From the NCBI GenBank assembly GCA_905178155.1, contig CAJINV010000009.1:2891373-2955372 (forward strand): 64,000 bases of DNA, in the 5' to 3' direction. Under the pieces are notes generated by a model that did not search any database, was not told the DNA's origin, and was given only the letters and a program-made list of their open reading frames with translations. Position 1 is the first letter of the stretch, and each line of letters begins with the position of its first letter. Source of the DNA: Amoebophrya sp. A120. Its lineage: Eukaryota; Sar; Dinophyceae; Syndiniales; Amoebophryaceae. Position numbers and translations under genes: made by a program. Shown here in pieces: positions 33,501 to 45,500 of the stretch.

Positions 33501-36500
33501 ATTTTACAAATTTTATTCCTCATACATGCTGTTGCTGAGGAAATTTCAATTTGTCATTTGTCATGCGGTTTATACTAGTACGATACTTTTGCAAGAATGC
33601 ATATCCAGAAGGTCGCGCTTATTACCCTGCGACCCCTCGGCCTTCCGCACTCTGCTCCGCGGCGACTCGTGCTTGCTACCCCGAAACAGCGGCTTTCTCT
33701 ATGACAATGCACAACTACCCCTCCCCCTCATTTCTATAGCATGAACGGCAATACAAGCATCAGCAAGAATGCCAGTTTTGCATGACAGACACAGATTTGC
33801 GCCGGAGTATAGTGCTATTTGGGCTACCAGAACTTGTCATGCAAACAGTGCCAAGAAGCAACGGGTGGATTGGGTATTTTGCATGACAAATGAGGGGGAG
33901 GGGGAGTTGTGCACTTTCATATTCTCTGCGCCGAAGTGACGGGCTCGTGATCGGCCGCGTAAATGACGCGGGAGATCAGACTGCCCCGCGAGTCAGACGA
34001 TTTCTTCTGCTTCTTTTCCACTTCTTTCATCTTCGCGCCAGCACCTGTAGAAGTACTGGCGGAGGCGGCGGAGGCAGCGCTAGCATTCATCATTTTTCTC
34101 CGCTTCATTTCAAAGAGCAGCAACTCTTCCGCCCCGCGCTCCAACAGTTTCTGTTTCGCAACGTCGTCCCGCAGGTGGCGGTGCCGCTCGAACGCCTCGT
34201 GCTTCTTATGAACTGCAAAAGTATCGTACTCCTACTCGTATAAATGCATATACAAATTTCCTCAGCATGACAAATAGGATTTGTCATGCTGATTTGCCTT
34301 GCTCTAATGCAGGATTTGCATTCATACGTCGAGTACGAGACTTTTGCACAGGATACTTCTGGCGCGGCGACAGCTCCACGGCGTCTTCTATCAGGGTGTA
34401 CTTCGAGCCCAGCTCGCGCATCCGCCGTTTTCGGTCTTGATCTGCCTCCACCCGTCTGCGCTCCGCAGCAAGCACTGCGGGGTCGATCTCTTCCTCGAAC
34501 TCCTCATCGTCAAGACCTGGTCCATTCCCGCTTCTCTCCGCAGCGCTAGCCCTCGTGACACCAGCTGCTATCCGCGACAAATGTTTATTTCCCGAACCCA
34601 CTTACAAATTGAACATATGCTGAGTCGTCCGCATGACAAAAGTTCTCCACCAGCTTGCTCAGCATGACAAATCAAACGGACTCTTCATCGCGTTGGCAAA
34701 GTCATGTGCATTTATTTTTTGTACGTGTTGTAGTAAGTTGTACGGGAAATACTTTGTATTGCGTACCACCTCGACCTCCTCGTCGGCCGGTATAATTCCC
34801 GCGCCCCGCGCCAGCTGCTAAGTGTTCGCCAAAATCGTATTTGTTGCCCTTGTACTTATCACTTTTCCCGCTGGTTGTGTCCTCCGAGCTGGCAGAAATT
34901 TCGTTTTCCCGGCTGTCGCGCCTTATTTTGCGGCCCTTTTTCCCAATCTTTCCGTGATACCAAGACGGTTTCAGAACGCTGCCCGCCTGCGTTTGCGGGG
35001 AAAGAGCAGATGTAGTTGCAGTAGGTCCACCTCTGCCTGCAGCTCCTGTTGCCGATGCTCCGGCGGCCCCCGCGGAGGAACTCGTGGGAAAAGCGCCTTC
35101 ACCTGCAGCTTTATTCGGTGAGAGCATTTGTGCGGCGTTTTGTTTTTTTCTTTTCCTCATAGCATCGTCTTTGTCATCGCCCCTCTCTAGTACTTCTTCA
35201 CGAAGAGGAACTAAATCCTGCCCGCTATCATCCTCCTTCCTGCTGCTACTTTGGCTTTCCCCTTCCGACGGTCTCGTTTTGCGACTTACCCGCTTCATGA
35301 TCTTTTGCTTTCGCTTCTCATTCTTCCTCGCGGTCTTGGTACTCTCGCGACGTTTCTTTTCGGGCTGCCTATCTGGTCCATGGGAAGTAGAAGCTTCAGC
35401 AGACGAGGAAGCTGCGCTGCTGCTGATCGTACTCGCACTATTGCTGCTCACGACCGTGTTTTCAACATCGGCTCCCGACGGTCCACCCACATCGGCTAGC
35501 GAGTACTGTATTCCCTGGGCTTCCAGACTTTCCCGCGTCAGCCTTTTTCGAAAAGCGTCTTCCGTCTCTTCAGGTTTTCGCACCGCATTCCTGTTGCCGA
35601 TTTGCGACACGTCTTGTCCGCCTTTCGCGATCGCCTCTCTCCGCCGGTCTCGCACTTCTTGCTCGGTAAATTTCGTGCTGAGAAACGGTGATTGCTCGGG
35701 AAGTGGATAAAAACCTTCGGCTTCTTCTGCTTGTTCTTCTTTCTCTTTGTTCATTTCGTAGTGGTGCAGCAGGTCTTTGGCCGAAAGCGAAGACAGGTTC
35801 TTTTGCACAGAATTCATCTTTTTGTCATTCTGTTCTTTCCCAAGCACAGCGGACGCACGGGTTTTCCTAGCGGGAACAGCAAGACGAGCGGATGTTGAAA
35901 CTTGCTGTGAAGAGGACGACGCACGTTCTTTGTGTTGTCCAGCGTGCTCCTGCCCTTCACTTCCGGTGCGGTCCAGGGCGGATGTCGTGCTGCTCTCGTC
36001 GGAGGAAAGCCCGGGACGAAAATCTTCTCCAGGGGGCTCACGTTGGCCTGCATCTGCAATAGGCTGCAGGCGTTCCGCTGCACTGGAACGCGGAGCTCGT
36101 CCTTGACCTGCTGCTGCAACTACTACGTCCTCGGAGGTATCTGCCCCTGTGCCTGTTTCAACAAGATTTCCGGTATATTGAAAGGAAAAACTCCCCCTCC
36201 CCATACCAAAACGGGATACTTCTGGAAATTTGTGATGCTGATTTGAGGTCACAAATCGTCTCTGTATTGTAAGAAGGCAAATCCAAAACCCCGCCGCGTT
36301 CTGCAGGCAGATTGTAATGCTGCATGTCCTACGGAGGATATGCCTGCCTTGCTAGGCGCCTACACCAAAACGCCCCTACTCCGGCTTTGTATGTGCCTGC
36401 AGTCTTCTACTGCAAGACAAAGCCGATTTGTGTACACAAATCCCGCATCACAGATTTCAATTTCGATATGGGGAGGGGGGATTTTTCCTTTTGATACGGT

Positions 36501-39500
36501 ACGAGATTTCTTTTCCCGTTTCTTCCTTTTCCTTCTCCGTTCGGCTCCACTATCATCGTCCTCTGATCTTCCCTGATCAGGAGCTAGAGCGGCTTGATCA
36601 CCGCCCTTTTCCACAGCTGCGGCGCCGTTCGAAGTTGTACTAGCAGACATCGAGGTCGTACTAGCATCAATCACAGAAGCAGAAGGCACAGAAGGCGACG
36701 AAGCCGTATCTTGTTCACTTACAGAGTCATCGTCGCCCTTCTTCATGCTATGCCCGTGCTTACCGTGTTTCTTCTCCCTCTTGACACGCCGCGCCTGCTG
36801 CTCTCTACTTCTGTCCTCTCGGTACCCGAGGGATTCTAAAAGGATTTTTTCCCTGTCCTTATCCATCTCTTCTTGCGTCTTCCCGATCTGCGAGGGCCTT
36901 TTTTCCCTCTGTGGGAAAAATTTCCCGTCGACCACCCGGCTCTGCCACGCTTCCAGGTCCGGGGGGGCGCCGTCGAGCCCGCCGAGCTCCTTATCGGGCA
37001 GGAAGCCGGTATCCTGAGTAAAAACGTACCCACACCAGAGTCAGGATGGGGATTTTGCAACACAAACCTAGGAGTTTTGTGAGCCACGCATGACAAGTTG
37101 CACTCTGCAGTGTAGTGCAGGTTAGCAAGTGCAGCCGCGTCACAGATTCATCTGCTCATCCTGTTCACAGCATCACAAATTCGAATTCCAAAACACGATT
37201 GGAAAAGGAAATGGCTCTCATGGGGATGCGCATTACAAGTCTTCCTGTCTTTGCAAATCTGCATTACAACTCTGGTGTGGGTACGTTTTTACTCAGGATA
37301 GCCGGCTTGCTGCTGGTAGTCGTCGGCAGGCTTGTGTCCAAGACAAAAACTGTGTTAGTGTACTAACTATCTATGTTTGGCTGACAGCATCACAAATTTG
37401 CTCTACATGACTGAGTAAACCTGTCATGCGTGGCATGTAAGGGAAACACACAGACATGAAATGAGGACTTCGTGTTTGTCTGGCATGACAGATGTAACTC
37501 TGTTGCGTGTTCTGCATTTTTACAGAGTTACACTTACACAGTTTTTTTCTTGCATAGCTTGCTTTCGTCTGGCAACGAGTACTCCACACCCTGCAGCCGC
37601 ATCTGTTCCCGGAGGAAGTCGGATTTATTTGCGTATCGTGTGTAAAAATGTCCCCACCCTGTGGCTGTCATGCAAATCTGCATGCTTAAAATGTCCGTCA
37701 TGCGGATTCCAATGAGACGCTTTTTCTCCTGCTGCTTTGAAATTTGTGAAGCTCGAAGCAGCATGAGAAGCTAGATTTGTGATGCTGCTGCACAAGCTCA
37801 GCGCGATTATTACATTGCACGCCCAAACTTGTCACGCGCGACAGCCAAAGCTTCTTGATTTGTCTTGCAGATCTCCCAGCTTGATGACTATGGGGCGGGG
37901 GCGTTTTTACAAATGATACTGCAACTTTTTTCCCCACTGGCTTCAAACCGGGCTCGTTTTTCGTGATGATCGTCCGCATTTCGTCGTATCAAATGTATAA
38001 AATGTCTGGGTCTGGAAGATTTTGAGACTTGTCATGCACGTTTAGCATGAGCCGTGATGTCTGTGATGCAGGCCCTAGCATGACAGATCTTCTGAGGACT
38101 TCCTGATGCCTATCCTGCATGAGAAATGCCCTCTCCACGTGGCAAAAACTGGTCTCCTATTGCTTGTCATGCAACACAGATTTTTTTAGAATCCAAAAAC
38201 AGCATCACAAGTTGCAACCTTCCACACCCAGACATTTTTGCAATCCATACGTCGTGGAGAGAAACCACTGCCGGAGACTGGGAAGTAGCGGAGCCACGTT
38301 CTACTTTTGAGCGCTTGTGGTCTCGTGAGGAGGAATGTTTTCTTCTTTTTCCGCTCCTCCTCTTAGACGCCCGTCTGCTGGAAGATGAAGCTCTGGACGA
38401 ACTTCCACTGCGCGCCGACGGGCCTCGAACTTGTTCTCTCGCCTCGTCCCCACTATCAAATGTAAAAGTGTCTGGGTCTGGAAGATTGCCAGGCTTGTAA
38501 TGCATTTTTTGCATGACGCCTGATGCCTGTAATGCATGATCTAGCAACACAGATTTCTAGAGGGCTTCTCAATGCCTATTCCGCATGAGAAATGCCCTCT
38601 CCGCGTAACACAAACTGGAGTCCTGTTGCTGATCATGCAATACAGATTTTTTTGGAATCCAAAGACAGCATTACAAGTTGCAATCTTCCAGACCCAGACA
38701 TTTTTGCAATCCATACCCACGACCTTGCTGCAAGAATCGTTCCGACTTCCGTATGTTGCTGCTCACCCGGTCTTATGCATTGCAAATATGTCTGGGTCTG
38801 GAAGGATGCAACTTCTGATGCTGTCTTCGGATTCTAAACAAATCTGTGTTGCATGACCAGCAAGAGGAGTCGACTTTGTGCTACGCGGTGGAGAGGGCAT
38901 TTGTCATGCAGTGCACGCATCAGAAAGCCCTCAAAAAGCCTGTGATGCTAGGGCATGCATCACAAACATCATGCCTCATGCAAAAGTGCATGACAAGTTC
39001 CAGACCCAGACATATTTGCATTTGATAGGTCTCGCGCTTTCTCCAACTTGTTTCCGACCCGCTCCATGCGCTTTTCGGAGGTGCTCTCCCCCAGCTTCCT
39101 ACTCATTTTTTGCTCCGCCGTTTTGCGCAACGCATCGCTGACCTTGTCCGCCGCCTCCGTTTGCTGCTGCCTGGCGCGGATCGCTTGCGATGCGAATCTG
39201 TCGTCGTTCATGGCTGTCGGCTCGTCGGTTACAGGGATATTTTCACCAGCATCGTCTTCGCCGATAGTACTGGATGATGAGGACGAAGATATCGAAGCTG
39301 TTGCGTTAATATCTCCTTTTCTTCGCTTTGATGCTCTTTTCCTGTTTTCTTTCTGCTTTGCTAAAAATTCCTCGTGTCTGGCATCAAACCCCGTGGCGAA
39401 TTCTTCCAGTATCAAAAGGAAAAATCCCCCCTCCCCATATCAAAACGAAACGTCTGGCCCTGGATTTGAGTACACAAATCAGATTTGTCTTGCTGAAGAG

Positions 39501-42500
39501 GACTGCAGACCCATATCCAGCCTGAGTAGAGAGGCTTTGGCCTAGGCGCTCAGCATAAATAACGTCCGCGCTGTAGGCCAAACAGCATGACAAACCGACT
39601 GCATAACGCGGCGGAGCCGGTGGAGTTGCCGTCTTGCAAAACAGACACGATGTGTGGTCACAAATCAGCATCACAAATTTTCGAAAACCTACCTCGTCAA
39701 TATGGGGAGGGGGGATTTTTCCTTGCGATATCCAGCGCTATTTGCTTTTGCCGCTCCCTTTCCTCCCTGTCCCGCTGCTGTTTCTCTTGCAAAGCCTGCA
39801 GAGCCGGGGGCGTTATATGAATTGCATAAGTTGTATCGTGCGTGTAGTATTACACTACAAATTAGCTCAGCATGACAAAAGGACTCGGCCGTGCTGATTT
39901 ACCTTGGAGTGTTGTAATACATGACTTCGATTAGTTTTAGTAGGAGTACGATACTTTTGCACAGGATACGTGCTCGGCGAGAGCAACTGCGCGCTGGACT
40001 CCAGCTGAGTCCGCAGCGACGACAACGCGGAGCCGGGCGAACCAGACTGGAGTTGTGGGCCACTTCTTTGGAAAGGCAGTCCCCTGCTGTCGCTAAAGGT
40101 AGTTCCGGTACTAGACGCTGCAAGGATTTTTTGGCCCCGGGACAACTGGGAAGGTGAAGACGGATGCTGGTTGTGTATCAAATGCAAATATGTCTGGGTC
40201 TGGAAGAATGCGAGATACGTCATGCTCGTCTGGCATGACACTGAGCTCTGTATTGCGTGGCCAGCAAGAGATCCTCTAGTCTGTCACGCAAAATCGCTGT
40301 CTGTCATGCGGAATACGCAACACAGAGCCACGAAAAAGTCTGTCATGCTTGGCAGTGCATTACAGTGCGATTTCTATTCCTTGACATGCATCACAACTTT
40401 TCACCAGACCCAGACATTTTTACAATCCATATTGTAAGCCGCAGTTCGACTTCCTCCGCCCGCATACCGGATCGAAGGTGAGGAGGAAAGGATGCTCCTT
40501 TCTGTATCCTGTGTAAAAACATCCCCACCTCCCCAAAGTTGTAATGCAAATCTGCATGCTGAAAATGTTTCTCATGCGGAGACCCATGAGAGGCGACGTT
40601 TTCCAGTTGCGATTTCTGATTTGTCATGCTCCGATCAGCATGACAGACTGGGTCTGTGATGCTGGAGAACTAGCTAAACACGACTAAACTGCGAGCCCGA
40701 ATTTGTCATGCGCGACAGCCAAAGCTCACGAATTTGTGTAGCAGATTTCCAATGTTGACTATGGTGTGGGGACGTTTTTACTCAGGATATTCTGACGATC
40801 CTGAGAAACTCTGGCTGGCCGAGCGAGAGGCGAGAATCTCTCGCGCACGCTCGACGGTCTTGCTTTCGCGCACACTGCGCAGATACTGCATTTCTTCAAC
40901 ACGACCCGGACTTGGTCCTTTAGACCTCTCCGATAATTTCTTCTGTTTCATGGCCTGCAGCATGGCAAAGTCTTTCTGTCGTTGCGCTTCTTTCCTGGCT
41001 TTCATCTGTTGTAACATGGACAGTTCGTCCCGTCGCTTTTCCTCCTTCTCCTCGGTCTCCTTCCCCCGCATACTTGTTTCCTCGAACCGCATGTAGCCAT
41101 TCACAGACATGTGCGAGGAGAGGTTCGATTGCGGCGCCGGGAAAGAGCTGGCGTCAACGTCATCCTGCGAGGACCCGTAGCGGCGATTCAGGTACAGCGT
41201 ATCGTAGTTCGCGGCTTGGGAGCTTTCTTGGGACCCAGGTTTGATGGTAAGGTGCGCCGGATCGGGTATCGTCGAGCTCGTGGACGATGATGGTGACTCA
41301 TCTGGGGACTTTTCGTCCTGCTCGTCCTCTAGGTTCATCTTACCGCCTGTGTGGAGCGCTGCTCCTTTTTGGGACAGATGTGCGAGTGCATCCACTTCGG
41401 CAGTTTCTGGCTCTACTGCCATAGCAGCAGCAGCAGCAGCCTGATACTCCTTTTTCACGACCGAATCTGGGATCGCGTCGGCGACGTCTTTTCTTGTCCC
41501 CGTGCGGTAATCCAAAACCCCGTCGCCGTGCAGAGCCACGCCCAGTCTTGTGAAGTAGCTGTGCCGCCCGCCCTGGTTCTCTTCATTTTCTTTTCGCCGT
41601 TCTACTTGACCACTTCGTTCAGAAGCAGTACTCCTGCCTTGCTGTTTCTGACCTTTATGTCCCTTCACTGTATTCTTGTCCTCTTGTTGTGTTGGCGTCA
41701 GTGCTGTCAACAGCCCAGAGGACGTTAGTGTTTCCTTAGACAGAACAGTCGGCGGGTCATATTCATCGTTTTTGGTGTCCTTCTTGTACCGGTCTACCAA
41801 CACTGTCGGCGGAGATGTCAGCAGATGCTCTTGAAGACTTCCTGGCTCCAAAATCCGCCGTCTTTCATCTTCGTCAGAGGCGGTCGCCATGTGGTCTGCT
41901 TATCAAATGCAAAAGTGTCTGGGTCTGGAAGATTGTAACTTGTCATGCTAAATCTGAAGCATGCAAAAATCTGTGCTGCATGATTACCAAAAGTCGTCCA
42001 GTTTTGACCAAGTGGTCGGGAGGGAGTTTCTCATGCAGGGTAGGCATGAGAGAGATTGCACAGAATCTGTCATGCTAGGTCCTGCATTCCAAGCTTCATG
42101 GGTCATGGCAAAGCTGCATGACAAATCGCGCATTCTTCCAGACCAAGACATTTTTGCATTTGATACTGCTCTCGGATTCGCGAAAGAGGCCGTAGAACTC
42201 CTTTGACTTGACGTCCCCGCCGCGGGTAACGGAGCAGCGGCCTGACTTTGCCGTGGACTGCGGCTGTGTCGCGGATTTCGCTTCGGGACGCGAATGCCGT
42301 GTTGACCTCCACTGGTCATTTTGTCTTTCTTGTCACCACGACGACTGGACGAGGTGGCACCAGAAGACGACAGAGATTTGGAGCTAGAGTCACTACGTTA
42401 TCGTAAGGAAAAATCCCCCCTCCCCATATCAAAACGGAACGTCTGATGCTGGATTTGTGTACACAAATCAGCTGTGTATTGCAGGAAGGCACTGAGGCCA

Positions 42501-45500
42501 GATCCCCGGGCTAGGTAGGGGCGTATGGGTCTAGTTGTTCAGCATGACAAACGGCACACCTTTGGGCCCAACAGCATAACAAATCGACTCCATAATAAGT
42601 AGGGCGGAACCTTCTGCCCTTGTCTTCTTGCAAGACAAATGCGATTTGTGCCCTCAAATCAGCAACACAAATTTTCGGAAACAAACCGTTTTTCCTTTCC
42701 AGATATGGGGAGGGGGGATTTTTCCTTTCGATATACGTCCTTCACGTCCCGAGCGGATAAAGATCTCCTCCATTCTTTCCTAAGGAAAAACGTTCCCATC
42801 CCAGAGTCAAGATGGGGATCTCGCAACACAAATCCAGAAGTTTTGGATGTATCGCATGACAAGTTGCCGTCCGTAGTGTAGTGCAGGTTAGCAAAGGCAT
42901 CTGCATTACAGACCCAGCTGCTTATCCCGTTTACACCATTACAAATTTTCAAACACGCCTGCAAATGCCTTTCATGGGGATGCGCATCACAAATTGTCTT
43001 GTCATTGCAAACCTGCATGACAACTGTATGGGGGGAGGACGTTTATTTACTCAGGATACATTCTTTCCCGTCTCGCCTGGTCTCTTACCGTCGACTGCGG
43101 ATGGTTCAGACCGACGACTTCCGTTGTCATATTGCCGTCCCGCTGCGTGCTCTTCTATCGCAAGAAAAAACTGTTTCACTGTGAACTTGTCATGCAGTGA
43201 ACGAAACACCAACGTGTTTGTCTTGCTACACCTGCAACCCAATGGATTTTTAAGCGTGTTTTCCCTTCTTGGGAAACGCACATGGCAAATTTTCTGTGTC
43301 ATGTGTAGCAAACTTGTGATGCAGATCTTGCAAAACCATCACAGTGAAACACTTTTTTCCTGTGATATCTTCCTCGCTTTCGTTAAAGCCAAGTTGGACG
43401 TCCTTCTCGCCACTTCGAAATTAGTACGGTTGGAAGGTGTATCAAATGCAAACTGGTCCGGTGTTCCGGAAACTTGTGAGGCTGCATGGCCCATAGACGA
43501 GCCGTGGTGCACGTTTAAGTTCAGTAAAAGCATGGCAAATTGAAATTTTTCATATAAAGGCTCTGTTCTCATAAATCGCGATCGCACGCATTCGCATTCA
43601 ACTCAAAAAATAAACCGCGTACTTGCATGACGAAAGTGTGAAGGCGCTGTTCTTGCTTTTATGCATACAGAAATCCAATTTTTCAACAGAAATGCGCGAC
43701 ACGCAATAGAGATTCAAGAACCTTTCCAAACCCAAAGACAGATGTGCGATGCATAAGTTCCCGGCCGCGTGTTTTTGTTCTTCACCAAATCCAGGAGCTC
43801 GTCGGGCAGCATATGACTTGCTCAAACGTTACAATCTCAAACGTTACAATAGAATGTGGAATTTGTGTTATATGATGAGCATGACAGACTCGCACAGCTT
43901 TCCACCTTTTGCAATACAAATTTAGCCAGATTGTAGTGAGGTTTGGGGATCCGGAACTTGTCATGCGCAATCCTGTGGGAGTAGGCTAGGTCATGCACTC
44001 TTGCATCACAGATTGCCATATTCTATTGTAACGTTTGAGATTGTAACACCTGAGCGGGTTATACAGCATCCTCCGCGTGTCTTCCTTTTTCGAGTCGATA
44101 AACTCATCCAGATCTTTTCTGTGCCGGCGGGAAGGCTGATCCGAAGGGAACGAGCGGTCTTTCTCTTTCGCTTTTTCCTTCATATCCGCAACATTTTCAC
44201 CCCAGCTTACCTCGTCCGTACCGGCTTCCACGCCTTGTTGATGATGCTCTTGATTCCCGCTGCCCTCGGCACGGAGCCGCCTTGAAGTAGATGCTGACGC
44301 GGAGGCAGAGGTGGGTCCATTTCCTTCCTGTTCTTGCGCGGAGCCGCTCGCGCTGGAAGATGGAGCAGCACTAGAAGAAGCAGAACCCCATTAATTCAGT
44401 AGAAATCAATATGTCCTCTGGTCGTGTTTTGGAAGAATGCAAGATTTGTGTTTCTTGTCAGTGTGCTTTATTCCTTCGGGTTCATACAACTCAATTTTTT
44501 CGTCCCCTAGAGGACTTCGCATGTCGACAAGCTACATTCTATTTCCAGTCTCGCCAGATAATATATTTGCAATGCGTAACCACCTCCTCCCGCGAGCAAT
44601 TTGGTCGCGGCTGCCACAACGGCTTTCGGAGTTTGTCCTGTATCGTCCAAACTGTAGACCCGCGGAGAAGCTGTCGTCAAAGTTACCGGGACGATCTCCC
44701 CCCCGACCCGTGCGATGTCGATTCCCAGCTTCTTCTATGCATTGCAAAAGTATCGCACTCGTATAAGTATAAATGCATTTACAAATTCCCTCAGCATGAG
44801 AAATAGAATTTGTAATGCGGATATAGCTGCAGAAAAAAAATTGTAATGCATGACTGCAATTACTACGGGTACGATACTTTTGCACAGGATAGCTTCATAC
44901 CCGTGACCATTTTCGCCTCTTTCTCGGCTTGTTTATCGCAAGAAAAAACTGTTTCACTGTGAACTTGTGATGCATAGAATGGAGCACAGAACTATTTGTC
45001 TTGCTACACCTGCAAGACCTTGACTCTTGAAAGGCGTTTTCCCTTTGGAAGCGCGCATGCCAAATTTTCTGCGTCATGTGTAAGAAACTTGTGATGCAGA
45101 ACTTGCAAAATCATCAGTGAAACAGTTTTTTCGTGGGATATTGTTTCAGCTTCGCCGAATCCGAGTGCAAAAAACCCCGCCTGCCCCTGGCTGGAAACTA
45201 TTTGGGCAGCTCCCGAACCTGTCATGCGAATACTTGATTAATACAGGCAAGATTTTGTTTTTAATACTTTGGCACTTTGCATGGCAAATGAGGGGAAGGG
45301 CAAGAAGTTGTGCACCACCATACGCCTCCAAGTCATGATACTGAGCGGAACGCGGCGACACCGGCTCCGCCGGCGCCTTTTGAATGTACGGACTGTTCAG
45401 ATACTTACTGGTGGAGTCGCTGGCTGGCTTTTCATACATCCCTATCCACCGAAAAAAATGTTACAGATTTCTTGTTGTAAAAACTTTCTTTCTCTGCCTT

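Noticed and set aside
44390-44400. Gene boundary between two genes at 44.4 kb
   Set aside because: A first boundary choice gave a stop, but the ACCCC/ACCAC duplication restores the frame, so gene 3 continues.
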